From: Hymenopus coronatus
Taxonomy: Eukaryota > Arthropoda > Insecta > Mantodea > Hymenopodidae
Length of the DNA stretch: 64,000 nt
NCBI GenBank assembly: GCA_030762935.1
Contig: CM060899.1
Span: forward strand, 62,546,501-62,610,500
Direction of reading: 5' to 3'
Part shown: piece after piece, positions 1 through 10,247 of the stretch
How the letters are laid out: the number at the start of each line of letters is the position of its first letter
Position numbering within the stretch: the stretch's first letter is position 1
Program-made: the position numbers and the translations under genes
The notes under the pieces: model-generated
Database searches by the model: none
What the model was told of the DNA's origin: nothing
What the model saw: the letters and a program-made list of their open reading frames with translations, nothing else

Positions 1-182
1 AGCTTTTCAGGAAAATTCCCTCACCTCAAACTATCCTTTACATGGAAAATTTTTTAAACATTTTGATTTTCTCAAATATGGCTCTAACAATTTTGATTAG
101 AATACATATATTCAAGATACTTATATGACTAATAAAAGGTATATTTTGAATTTTCTAGGAATAGCCTCTGAACGAATTATGT
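1..182 (+). repeat. R1 repeat, internal fragment
   Basis: Internal part of the R1 family (described fully at 13224). It runs from the 'gaaaattccc' stretch to the 'aatagcctctgaa' block and stops there, without the R1 3' end. It may continue to the left of the window. Confidence 0.75.
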
Positions 183-431
183 TTTAGAAACATTAAGCAA
201 GAGCAAAATAACACCTCGGCAAAAATAAAACGAAAGTAGGAAGACAAATCAGCAATAGATTGGCATTTTTGGAAAGACCAATGCACCATAAATAGATGTC
301 CAAAAGTACTAAAGAACAACTCAAGAAAAACAGTGAGAATTTTTTGGGAGAATAGCTACATCTGGAAGAACTGCATTTTGAATTTGGAAATCCCATGACT
401 TACTGAGCAGAGGTACATCCAACCATCATAA

Positions 432-459
432 TGGATGATGATGATGATGATGATGATGA
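432..459. repeat. (GAT)n microsatellite
   Basis: A short perfect run of GAT/ATG trinucleotides, about nine units, between the fragment at the left edge and the R1 copy that starts near 512. It is non-coding. Confidence 0.9.
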
Positions 460-511
460 CAGTCGAGCAGGAGCTAAAAGCTCCAGAAACATGTTTTCCA
501 TTTAAAAAAAA

Positions 512-1158
512 AAAAATCTGATGTGCTCCCTTTCTCTATATCTCTGTAATAAATTATTCTTCTCTCTACTTCATACTAATCGAGATAAACATTAGTTTAT
601 TGCTCAGTTTCTTATAAGTAGAAGAGAAATAAGGGAATACATAAGGCATGTCAAATGTTTCAAAATGTGGTTGCTATGCAATTGAAATTCATTTCTTTGC
701 GTGGCCAGGAGTTGACAAGTTCCTGTGTGAGAATAGTTTTTTAAGTATTTTAAAACTGAAACCATTAACCAGGAATATCTCGAAAACGGTCAGCTCCAGG
801 AAAAACATGTATGATAAATAACTTGTATGTTTTAAGGAGCTCTACAGTTTTTGTGTAGTAAGTTTCTGTCTATCTCTTAGAGCCAATTTTGAGAAAATCA
901 AAATTTTCGAAAATTTTTCCACATAAAGGGTAGTTGGAGATGGGGAAATTTTCTTGAAAATCCTTGTATCGCATCCTTGGAAGATACTGAACTTGAATAC
1001 CAGGTTTGGTATTTAACAGAGTTTTCGTTTTAGAGCTATGCTGCCCACAGACAGACACACACACAAACATGGACATTTTTCTAAAAATGTTTTTTTTGGA
1101 TTCAGGGGGTCTCAAAACATATATTTCCAGTATGTACATAGTGCATGTAGACGAAGTA
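512..1158 (-). repeat. R1 repeat, minus strand, near full length with diverged 5' end
   Basis: Read on the minus strand it ends AAAAATCTGATGTG at 512 (the R1 3' end inverted) and begins near 1158 with a decayed form of the TACTTTCTCTA start. The CA-rich block (the inverted GTGTCCGTGTGTCTG block) is at 1048-1070. Many substitutions and a shortened terminal palindrome make it an old copy. Confidence 0.8.
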
Positions 1159-1236
1159 ATAAAAGATGCAGTTTAATAAATAACTCGCTAATTAATCTTA
1201 ATGTTTAGAACAAAGTCTGCCATACTTAACTGTGTT

Positions 1237-1531
1237 GCCCTCCGTGGTGTAATGGTTACCATGCTAATTTCCCATATCCAAGCTTGTGGGTACAAACCCG
1301 GCGGAGGATGATGGATTTTTTCGGGTTGTAAAAATCCTTAGTATGGCTTCCTTTGGAAGGGAAGTAAAGCCGTTGGTCCCATGTCGTACATTTACGGCAA
1401 GTAAAACAACTTCAAGTTTGATAGAGAGGCCTCTGAGCAAAATTAAGTGGTCTTTCACACCCAATTTAGAATGGGATGCTGAGAACCACAGCAGTTAAAG
1501 AGTGTCCATAAATAACACGTCATTTACATTT
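1237..1531 (+). repeat. tRNA-derived SINE, family S1
   Basis: Head GCCCTCCGTGGTGTAATGG resembles a tRNA A box. A degenerate B box (GGGTACAAACCCGG) follows about 50 bp on. The body (GGATTTTTTCGGGT, then CTTAGTATGGCTTCCTTTGG) is shared with copies at 2696, 9928 and 21587. It ends ATTTACATTTT. The 70-aa ORF inside it is not a gene. Confidence 0.85.
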
Positions 1532-2404
1532 TATACTTAATTGTAATTTTATTATTACCGTACGATGGTTTCACCACATGCCATTATTTCAATACATGGG
1601 TACTTTTGTTATTCTGACATTAGAACCAGTTTGTAGTTACTTACTGGTCTGTTAAAAACGTTTAGGGGTCTAATTTGGAAAGCGTAGTCCAAGGTGGAGG
1701 GTCCTAAGCTGCAAAGTGTAGCCGAGGGATCTGTGAAGCTAAAAACTCAAGAAGTCAAAATTTTGGCATTCTGGCAACTTTCATAACTTAATGTTTTCAA
1801 CACTTTCAAATATGGATTGCCAGTAGAAGTTACTTAAACTACTTCATAAGACCATTTTGTATGCATGTGTGTCTGTGCACGTCTGCCTGACAACTCTTGT
1901 ATGTGCTGCAACCATTTTATAGCTTTACCATAATTTTCAATTAAATGATTGATGGCGAGCTGAGTCACAGCAATGTATTGAGACACTTATAGTGATCTCC
2001 TACAGTCCAAGCAAGCAAGTTAGTGAGTGTATAATGCAAGAAATGCACTCTCTACCATGCATGTATCATTCTCTCCTGGAAGGAAAGTCCTTATGGTTTG
2101 TCACCAGAGTACAGCCAAGTGTATTAAAAAGGATATAAATAATTATTGGAACAGCTTGAGCCACCTTTCCCACTTCTTCATCGGTTTGCATTATCTTCTT
2201 TATTCGCCCCTGCAAATAGAAACAAACAAGATGAATATTTAGATTAGATTAAATTTTTTGAGAACCATAGGAATACAAGAGCTCTTGGCTTGGTAGGAAA
2301 TAAATAACAAAAGTATAATAATAATTATACACTACTGAATATCATACCTAATATAAAATAATAATTAGTAAAATTTGTTAACTAATGACTCAATAGAATC
2401 TGTT
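1532..2404. other. No recognisable feature
   Basis: AT-rich sequence with no ORF over 75 codons, no transposon ends and no clear similarity to the other repeats in the window. I see nothing to annotate. Confidence 0.5.
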
Positions 2405-2652
2405 TCATTAGCCTGCCTGGGTAATGTGGCGGTAGTGTGTCTGCTTCACATTCAAAAGGTCGTGAGTTCCAATCTTGCTTGGGGTGAGTTGCCCAGATAA
2501 GGTTTGTTTTCGGGTATTCCCTTATCTGAGAAGACGAATGTCGAGTAACTTTAAGCTCCATGGACCCCTAGATCGTTTCACCAATTTCATTCATCGTCCA
2601 ATATGACCAACCAGGTTAAAGGACGTTAAGCTACCAAAAAAAAAAAAAAAAT
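2405..2652 (+). repeat. tRNA-derived SINE, family S3, with poly-A tail
   Basis: Starts GCCTGCCTGGGTAATGTGG with a tRNA-like A box (TGGCGGTAGTGTG) and a weak B box (GAGTTCCAATC). The body contains TCATCGTCCAATATGACCAA and ends in an A-run near 2637-2652. Fragments of the same family lie on the minus strand at about 3107, 26880 and 35290. Confidence 0.75.
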
Positions 2653-2695
2653 AATATATATATAAAATAAAATATGTTTCATTTGGTCTTTTGTT

Positions 2696-2852
2696 AGCTC
2701 TATGGTCTAGGGGTAACATGCTAGTCTCTGGTTCTCTAGGTTGAGAGTTCAAACCCATTGGAGGGCAATGAATGTTTTTCAGATGTAAAAATCCCTAGCA
2801 TGGCTTCCTTTGGAAGGGAAGAAAAACTGGTGCTCCTATGTTGTAAATTTAC
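2696..2852 (+). repeat. S1 SINE, 3'-truncated and diverged
   Basis: Shares the tRNA-like head (CTATGGTCTAGGGGTAACATG), a good B box (GAGTTCAAACCC) and the CCTAGCATGGCTTCCTTTGG body with the other S1 copies. The match fades after the TAAATTTACG stretch, so the 3' half is missing. Confidence 0.75.
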
Positions 2853-3893
2853 GTTTGTTTGTGGCATATTAAAATTTATGATGTTTTTGTTTTTTTAGAA
2901 TTAATAGATTTTGCTAAACTGTTAATCTAATTGGATTCTGCACGGATTTTAGTAATTTAAGTTTACTGTGAAAATTATGGTTTTGAGTCCAAAACGGTGT
3001 GCTACAGCTGACTTATCTGTATGTTTATGTTTATACACCCCATGTGTTCTTTAAAATGTTGTCCAATGTTTCTTTTTGTTTTTCCTATATACTTTTTTTC
3101 AGTCCTTGCAGATGATGACTTTTGAATGTGAGGCAGACACGCTACTACCACACTACCCAGGCGGGCAGATGATATCTCATAGCAGCTTTAAATAGCACTG
3201 CAGTATTTCAAAATTTGGAAATGTTATCATTCACAAGATGAGATTAATTGGTTGACCAATCACAGCTGGGCACAAAAAGTTGCAAGCTTACATATATTGT
3301 ACTGCTGCTGTACTTCCGACCCAAGCATTTCTTAAGGGTAAAGAAAGAGATGGGTATATATCAGAATGGCTATCTGTATCAATACTAGCGCTGTGAATTT
3401 CCATAGAAGTTATTCTGATTCCTTTCTACAGATATATTGGCAATCTAATTTGATTTCCTGTAACTTTTTAATAATACTGTTGTTACTTAGAGCTTTGGTA
3501 CATGCAAAAGAAAAGAAACAAAAACAGGCAAGGTTTGCAGTGTTGGGTTGATGTGCACAGCAAAGGGTGGAAGTTGTCTACTAGGACCAATTACATGTTT
3601 CTTCCCCATGTGCCGTCACTACATTTTCAATTATGTTGCCAAATCTCTTGTAAGTAGAGCACATATTGACAATAGTTGTTTGCTTTAATCCAGGTGAAGT
3701 TTGTCTTTGTTATAGTTATTGTTACAGTTAACATTACATTGTTTGCATTTTATGAACACACATCACAAGTATACCAGTGGTAGTAAGAACTGGCAGCAGT
3801 GCCTCTCTTGGTAGCGTAAAATGTCAGAGATAGATGCAGCGGCGCTTCTATGTATATGACATGACAACAATGTGTTCCATTTAACTGTCTTGT
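2853..3893. other. No gene; one S3 SINE fragment
   Basis: The only recognisable element is a minus-strand piece of the S3 SINE head at about 3107-3168 (inverse of GTGAGGCAGACACGCTACTA). The 61-codon ORF at 3366 has no recognisable domain and sits in AT-rich DNA, so I do not call it. Confidence 0.5.
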
Positions 3894-4446
3894 AAGTGTT
3901 TGAAAAAGTGTTTTTCAAAAATGGCTTTAACAATTTTTATTAAAATACCATATATTAAAATTATTTAAATCACAAAAAATTGCATATATTGAATTTTCTG
4001 GGGATAGCCTCTGAAGATCTCTTTATTGTGGATGCATTTTACATAATGGTAAACTATTTAAGATAGACAAAAACTTACTGCAAAAAAAAAAAAAAAAAAA
4101 TGTAAATCTCATTAAAACACAATCTTTACGTCATATACTTTTTTTTTTTTTTTTTTTTTTTTTTGTAGAGTTAACCGTTTCCAAGATATTCCTTGCATTG
4201 TTGTGACATCTTTTGTTTAGCTCCTGGCTGTGCAAAGCAAACTGAATTTAAATTATTTCCACCAGCTACCAGTTTTTTTATTGATTTGACTATAGCTTTA
4301 GCCTAGTGTATTACCTTATTCCCCTTCTACTTAAAAGGAGCTCATAAAACCATTTCTGTTAATGTTTATGTCAATTACCACAATGTAAATAATGGAATAA
4401 TCTTTTTTAACAATAGTTTTGTTGAGAAAGTCCTGTGAATGGCTAT
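3894..4446 (+). repeat. R1 repeat, 5'-truncated
   Basis: Begins in the CAAAAATGGCTTTAACAATT block and runs to a decayed 3' end (TTGAGAAAGTCCTGTGAATGG at about 4426). It has gained a long A-run at 4081-4100 and a long T-run at 4140-4163. The palindromic 5' third is absent. Confidence 0.75.
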
Positions 4447-5594
4447 GTTATTAACAGGTCAGTAAATAACTACAAAGCAGCTCTAATAGCAGAGTAGCAA
4501 AGTATCAAATTTTGATCATGTATGGAAGTAATGCCTAATGACTTTATGTCCTGTGAAATCTCGGTGTCGAATTTTTGAGTGATGTACAATTCATATTCTA
4601 CTTAAGCAGTAGACAAACTAGGAAGTTTTGTAAATGACACATTTTTAATTCATTCCAACCCTCTGTCAGAGGGTCGATTGAGGTACATATCCCTGTATAT
4701 TGTTCCTATCCAGGCTATATCCAATATTACTTGATGTTCCACATAACCCTACTCCATGTGTCAAACAGAACAGTTCTTAAGCCCTGCAGTCCTACAAAAA
4801 GTATATAACCCAAAATTCATGAGACGCACGGTGCTTAACAATTTGCTGCTTTGCATGACCCCGTATCTAGTTAAAATAAATCATTACCTACTGCAATCTA
4901 AGTGCCCGTCAAGATAGCATAACAGATGTGCTTTTATCTACTTATCATCCAATTTACTAATTGCAAAATAAGTTGTAACTCACCGCCGGAAAACGAGCAT
5001 TATATTTTTTCTTCTTGCTTGGCATATTAAATAGTTATATACAACTTAATGTTTGTAAATAATATTCTTATGGAACACTGATAAATATCTTTTAACGCAA
5101 TGCAATGAAAGTTGAAACCCGAAATTATCGATTTCTATCGAACGAAGTATCTCGCTGTAATCGATTACAGCACAAGATTCTTTGCAGAGGTTCCAGAATA
5201 CATAGAATAATCAAAATAGAGTGTCCCTGGTCCCGTCTGTTGACTGACAAAAGCATAAATCAATTTTCCCTTCTTCGTACAAATTAATATCAATGCAAAG
5301 AAAAGAATGTGGATTCTGAAGGCTTTTAAAGATTTTAAAGTTAGATTTTTATATTTTTCTTATTTCTGATCAAAATTATGATATAAACAGCCGGAAACAA
5401 AGTTCGGTTTATGAAAATATAGAAATCGGCACACACATACAAACGATTGAAATGATTAATGTTTGTTCCAAGTAAGCAGACTATAGGTAATGTTGAAAAT
5501 TGAAATGTAAGTAATAAGAACGAAAAAACTAAAGCCAGTCAAAATCGGATAAATATGGAATATGAACTGTAAAACAAGAATAAGAAAATTGTAA
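4447..5594. other. No recognisable feature
   Basis: AT-rich sequence with no sizeable ORF and no similarity to the other repeats that I could detect. The 60-codon ORF at 5105 has no domain and no support. Confidence 0.5.
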
Positions 5595-5735
5595 CAAGAC
5601 CTAGCTTTCCTGGCGGCGTAAATCTTCAAATTTCTCTCGGGCTTCCAGCCAGGTGTAGATTATGGTGAGGCACCAACGTTTCTGGAGCATACATTATTTC
5701 CGTCTTTAGGGTTACTGAATGAATTGACACGACAC
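5595..5735. repeat. Penelope-type terminal segment
   Basis: Contains CTTTCCTGGCGGCGTAAATC, TCTCGGGCTTCCAGCCAGG, CACCAACGTTTC and CCGTCTTTAGGGTT. These blocks recur at 11240-11350, 14240-14410 and 34205-34370. They match the ends of the Penelope-like element at 9.2-11.4 kb, so I read this as a solo terminal fragment in the same orientation as that element. Confidence 0.55.
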
Positions 5736-6178
5736 GAGTAGTTGGCAGGCTGAGGGCAGCCCGAGGAGTGTTAGACGTGTTCCTATTCTTTAAGAAAACT
5801 TAACCACGTTCTGACGGGAATGTTAGGTTTTACAGGCCAGAACAGACGCCAGACGTATAACTGGTCGACCGAGGCATGCCCCGGTCAGTTGTCGATTTTT
5901 GTTGTTGTTGGGAAAACAGGAATAAACGTTACAAGGATAACAGGTATATAGGGTATTTGGGAAGGAAATAAGGAAAGGGGAGAGAAAGGATTTATTACTG
6001 TGGTGTCACTATTTATTGGAGCATATGTGGTGTCATGGGGCCCGGTACCGCCGAAGCAAACCGAGTGATTGCGGGTAACTGTATTATGAAGCGTGGGGTG
6101 TAGGGGCAAACGACATGGCGCAATGCCCTGACGTCGACCTGCAAAATTTGAGGTGCATCATTTAACCAGAGGGGCATG
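5736..6178 (-). other. Sequence downstream of the LINE ORF1
   Basis: Lies directly 3' (minus strand) of the CCHC ORF1. It may be the start of the LINE's second ORF region or unrelated flank. No endonuclease or RT motif is seen in any frame, so the LINE appears cut off here. The 74-codon ORF at 5885-6109 has no domain. Confidence 0.4.
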
Positions 6179-7387
6179 TTAGTCTGGCGATGGAGCTCTT
6201 CCCAGGTGAGTTCTGGGTGATGTACCCATAGCTCTAAAGCTTAGTGTGTTTGGTCGATGATGTATGGCTGATGTGATTTGCTGTGTCATATCTTGCATTC
6301 TTATTGTCAGTCCTCGAGTCTGTTGCTGAAGCAGCTCATCGAGGCTCCTATTTAAGTGGTCTCGCAAGGCGGCGTTCTCCCGGTGAACTTCTTGTGGTGT
6401 AGACCGAAGGCTGAGGGCGGTTGCCTGAAGCTCCGCCAGAGAGCGGGTCAGGGCTTCCTCCCACGTGGCGATTCGGTCGGCGATGGTGTTGACTACTAGG
6501 CGGAGGTTTTGTAGTTCGGCTGTGTTGGTTTTAAGGTCCTTTTGCAGTTGGGTGAGTGAGGTCTGCGGTAGTTCTGTCTGTGAGGATGTGATGGTGGGTG
6601 TTGGCGGTAGAGAGATTGGCTGTGGTGGCGCGGCGTGCGGCCGATGAGTGGCTGGTTGTGATGGCGCGGCGTGCGGTTGGTTAGTGGCTGGCGTTTGTCG
6701 GCGTGGATGTTTTGGGCACGCTGCTTGACCCGTGTAGTAACCTGCGCTGTTGCATGTAGCACAGCACGCGGGCCGGCGTCTCAAGTTGTGGTAGGTGCAG
6801 GCGGCTGTTAGACTTCCGGCACTACAATAGTGGCAACGGGCAGCGGCTGTGCAGCTATCTGCGGAATGGCCAAACTGGCAGCACAGGCGGCATGGGAAAA
6901 CACGGACGCTCCGGCCAGGCTCAACTGCGAGCACCTGCCTTAGGGCAGGTAGCCCATCAGCTAAGGCAGAGCGGTAGTCCGCTTCGTCCCAAAACTCCAG
7001 CCTGACAAGTGGTGATGGTCTCCTCTCAGTGTGGATCCGGGTGGCTTTCATCAAGGAAGGCCAGCGGAGACGACTGGCGTTGAGCACTAGACCATCCGGT
7101 AGCTGACGGTGAACTCCACGCACTACTGCGCAGAAGCGCGGCAGCGAGGAAAGGTCTAGCGTTGGTGATGTAGGTTGTGTAGGCGGTGTTTTATCGGTAG
7201 AGGTGTTCTGCGGAGATTGTACGGCTTCGTCGGCGGGTGATGCGGCGTGACTTTCCGTGGTGGCTGGTTCAGGCTCGGCGGAGGTTGTAGGCTGGGAGAC
7301 TGGGCCGGCGTTGGCTGTGACGGTCTCCGGCGGCTCCTCGATTGGCTCTTGGGCGGGTGCGGCAGGCTTGCGGCGTTTCCCTCCCAT
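6179..7387 (-). CDS. LINE ORF1 (gag-like, CCHC zinc knuckles), jockey/I-type
   Basis: An intact 402-aa ORF from ATG at 7387. Residues 1-80 are low-complexity Pro/Thr/Ala/Glu. Residues 85-165 form a compact region. A CCHC knuckle follows (C166-x2-C169-x4-H174-x4-C179), then two more Cys clusters (C185-x2-C188 and C209-x2-C212), a Pro/Thr/Gln-rich linker, and a likely coiled coil near residues 275-360. This is the layout of jockey/I-group LINE ORF1 proteins, which bind element RNA and form cytoplasmic particles. The region is strikingly GC-richer than its surroundings. No ORF2 follows it, so it is an orphan 5' piece of a LINE. Family-level call is firm; the exact clade is inferred. Confidence 0.8.
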   Translation of the reverse strand: MGGKRRKPAAPAQEPIEEPPETVTANAGPVSQPTTSAEPEPATTESHAASPADEAVQSPQNTSTDKTPPTQPTSPTLDLSSLPRFCAVVRGVHRQLPDGLVLNASRLRWPSLMKATRIHTERRPSPLVRLEFWDEADYRSALADGLPALRQVLAVEPGRSVRVFPCRLCCQFGHSADSCTAAARCHYCSAGSLTAACTYHNLRRRPACCATCNSAGYYTGQAACPKHPRRQTPATNQPHAAPSQPATHRPHAAPPQPISLPPTPTITSSQTELPQTSLTQLQKDLKTNTAELQNLRLVVNTIADRIATWEEALTRSLAELQATALSLRSTPQEVHRENAALRDHLNRSLDELLQQQTRGLTIRMQDMTQQITSAIHHRPNTLSFRAMGTSPRTHLGRAPSPD

Positions 7388-7621
7388 GCTTTCTCTGTGA
7401 CGGCAGAGAGCGAAGTCTTGTCGATACTGATCTGGTCTTCTTATATAGATATGTTCGTGGGTTCCGTGCGGGCCAACCAGCGCGCCTTTCTTTTTTCTTC
7501 TTTTTTTTTTTCTCTCTGAGGCGAGGACGAAACTGCCGGGTGCTGGCAGGATCCTCCCTCTGTTGCAATTTCAGGACTAGGCCCTCTACTGGCAGTGGGA
7601 TGGATTTAAAAGGTGCGAGAG

Positions 7622-7664
<43 letters not shown>

Positions 7665-7760
7665 TTTAGAAGGTGAATTGAGAAGAGTTTCGAAGAGTGA
7701 ATTTAGGTGTTTGGAATTTGCCAAATGAAATTTAGGAGATGTAGAGCGACGACGATGGTT
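7388..7760 (-). other. Likely 5' UTR of the LINE with (GA)n microsatellite
   Basis: GC-rich leader upstream of the ORF1 start, including a perfect (GA)n run at 7626-7661 and a pyrimidine-rich tract (in the + reading) at 7485-7518. ORFs here on both strands (90-177 codons) are low-complexity by-products. Confidence 0.45.
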
Positions 7761-7799
7761 TTGGAGAGAGTAGCGAAGGGGGGGGGGAGCGGGGGAAAA

Positions 7800-8215
7800 C
7801 ATTTTTTTAAAATTAAATGAACGGCTGCTCGTAAGTTGGTGGCTGTAGTGTCAGTTGTCCGGTGCCTAGAGTGAGTCTGGGGCGCTTGTAGAGCTCGCCT
7901 GGATCAATATCATATTCACCCAATCCGCGGATGAGGGCGTTGAAGCTGGAGGTCAGGTTTGCATAGAAGGGAGCCGATAGGTAGTGGATGTGCGGCTATG
8001 GTCGGGATGTTGAGGTCTCTGCGGAGGGTGGCGTTTGGAATATACCAGGGTGAATCCGTGGCTATACGGAGGAAGCGGGATTGAACGGATTCCAAGGGTT
8101 TGAGGTTGGATTTTGCAACAGCGCCCCAGACTTGACAGCAGCACGGCGGCTGACACTAGGAGGTGTTGGCTGCAGATAAATCTGCAGGCTACCTCCACGT
8201 CTTCTACCAGGTCAG
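7800..8215 (-). pseudogene. LINE 3' end fragment
   Basis: On the minus strand the 3' portion reads as FNALIRGLGEYDIDPGE followed by LYKRPRL, nearly identical to the end of the LINE fragment at 8462-9130 (there ending GETYKRPRLPDLC). It is therefore a second, separately truncated copy of one LINE family. The 81-codon ORF at 7953 is frameshifted relative to the family reading. Confidence 0.65.
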
Positions 8216-8461
8216 GGTAATACCCTCTACTGGCCGTAAAAGGATGATAAGAATGTAATCTTGGAAAGAGGTTTGTTTTTGGAGTTGATTTTTTTCCCCT
8301 GGAAGAAGTGAGCCCTCGGGAGTAGTTTGTGGTTGTACTTGGATGGTTGGGTGTTGTTGGCCACCTTTTTTTTTTTTTTTTAAACTTCGGGGATTGAGGA
8401 AGTGAGCTTTTGGAGGGAATGTTTGACAGAGGAATGTGTGTTATGTGATTTATGTGATTGG

Positions 8462-9130
8462 TGTAGTTAATTGCCTAGCATAAGTCTGGAAGTCTGGGGC
8501 GTTTGTATGTCTCTCCGGGGTCGATGTCATACTCACCGAGTCCCCGGATGAGCGCATTGAAACTGTAGGCGAGTTTGTCAAAGAAGGGCTTGGATAGCGA
8601 GAGGATGTGGTCTAGTACAGAGGGGAAATTCAGGTCTTTTTGGATGTTGGCGTTCGGTATATAGTAGGGGGAGGAGGTAGCAATGCGAAGTTAACGGGAC
8701 TGGAGAACCTCTAGCTGTCGGAGGTGGGAGCGGGCGGCGACTCCCCAGACTTGGCAGGCGTAAGTAAAGCTCGGTCTAATTACCTGCTTGTACAGTAGAA
8801 GTTTGATGTTTAATGCCATTTTGGACTTCCTGTTGTACAGAGGGTACAACATGGCCATTCGTCTACTGGTACGATTGGCTACCTCCTGGATGTGAACCTT
8901 CCAGGTCAGCCTCGTATCCAGGGTGACGCCCAGGTACTTTACATGGGTCCTCCATGGTACGTCCTCCCCGGCCAAATGGATGGGTTGTACATCCTGGGTC
9001 CTACATCTGGAGAAGGTGATGGCCTGGCTCTTTTGTGGGTGTATCTTCAGTCTCCATCTGTTGAACCATGTTGTTAGGAGGTCGGCGTGTTCCTGGACTC
9101 ATAGAATCTTCCAGACTTGACAGGCATGTG
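8462..9130 (-). pseudogene. LINE reverse-transcriptase C-terminal fragment (jockey/CR1-like)
   Basis: The minus-strand reading contains WRTHVKYLGVTLDTRLTW, the RT thumb-region motif of jockey and CR1-group LINEs, followed by FTYACQVWGVAARSHLRQLE and, after a stop and frame changes, FNALIRGLGEYDIDPGE. The 5' 80% of the element is missing, as is usual for LINE insertions. It abuts the 3' poly-A of the Penelope-like element near 9210-9235. Confidence 0.75.
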
Positions 9131-9913
9131 GCCGGTGAGATGGAATGGACCACGGACGTGAAAGAAAACTTTGTGATTCAAGGTCTGATTTGTGTTTCTC
9201 TGCTGGCTTTTTTTTTTTTTTTTTTTTTTTTTTGCAGGTCTAAGGCGGTTTCCAAGCATTGCTCAATTGTAATCCTCTCTGTTGAGATTGCGTCTTTCCG
9301 AGGTGATAGCCAGTGCTACGTGGCCAATATCCAGTCTGCTTGGAAATAATTGTGGTGTTATCGAAGTCGGCCCTGTGGTCATTTTCAAAACAGTGTCCCG
9401 CCAGATCTGATTTTTCGGGTTGCATCAGACGGATGTTTGCTTCATGTTCTTTGATCCTGGTGGCTATTGTTCTTCCAGTTTGCCCAATGTAGGGGACCCC
9501 GCATTCGCATGGGATCCGGTAGACCCCTGTTACTGTCAGTCCGAGGTCGTCTTTGATCGGCCTGACTAGATTTCTAATTTTGGGTGGAGGGACATGTATC
9601 GTTTTGATGTTGTGTTTTGCTAATACCCTGCTGAGTATACTTGATAGCCTGCCAGTGTAGGGGATACGCACGGTAGCCGTTTGCTTTTTCGTCGTTTGTG
9701 ATGTCAGGAAGTTTTTTATGTGTGGCCCTAGAGATGGAGGCTTTGATGTCGTGCGCTGTATAACCCATCTGACAGAATGTGTAACTGAGGTGTTTGAATT
9801 CTTCTTGTAAATGGTCTTGGTTACAAATGGCGACTGCCCTGTGTGCGAGAGTGTTAAGTACACTGGTTGTATGGGACTTATGATGGAAGCTGTCTGCGTT
9901 TATATATAGGTCC

Positions 9914-9927
9914 TTGCGATAAACTGT
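9914..9927. repeat. Left target-site duplication of S1 SINE
   Basis: TTGCGATAAACTGT, identical to 10234-10247. The two flank the S1 SINE and fix its ends. Confidence 0.9.
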
Positions 9928-10233
9928 CGCCCTCCGTGGTGTAATGGTCACCATGCTGACTTCATATACCCAAAGTCGCGGGTTCAAACCCAGCGGAGGA
10001 CGATGGATTTTTTCGGGCGTGAAAATCCTTAGCATGGCTTCCTTCGGAAGGGAAGTAAAGCCGTTGGTCCCGTGTCGTAGATTTACGGCATGTAAAAAAC
10101 CTCAAGCCTGATAGAGAGGCATCTACGCAAAATTAAGCGGTCTTTCACGCCCAATTTAGAATGGGACGCTGAGAACCACAGTAGTTAAAGAGCGTCCATA
10201 AATAACACGCCATTTACATTTTTTTTTTTTTTT
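9928..10233 (+). repeat. S1 SINE, complete, inserted in Penelope element
   Basis: Complete copy with tRNA-like A box (GTGGTGTAATGGTCACC), perfect B box (GGGTTCAAACCC), the family body, and a 3' tail of about 17 T residues. It is flanked by 14-bp direct repeats of Penelope sequence. The insertion separates the RT end from the endonuclease linker. The tail is T-rich rather than A-rich in the tRNA-sense direction, which is unusual for a retroposed SINE. Confidence 0.9.
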
Positions 10234-10247
10234 TTGCGATAAACTGT
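10234..10247. repeat. Right target-site duplication of S1 SINE
   Basis: TTGCGATAAACTGT, matching 9914-9927. Confidence 0.9.

Noticed and set aside
1237..1310. Functional tRNA gene
   Set aside because: A- and B-box-like sequences are present but no cloverleaf closes, and the same unit recurs with a SINE body.
6465..7519. Plus-strand ORFs opposite the LINE ORF1
   Set aside because: Shadows of a GC-rich coding region. The minus-strand frame has zinc knuckles and a proper start.
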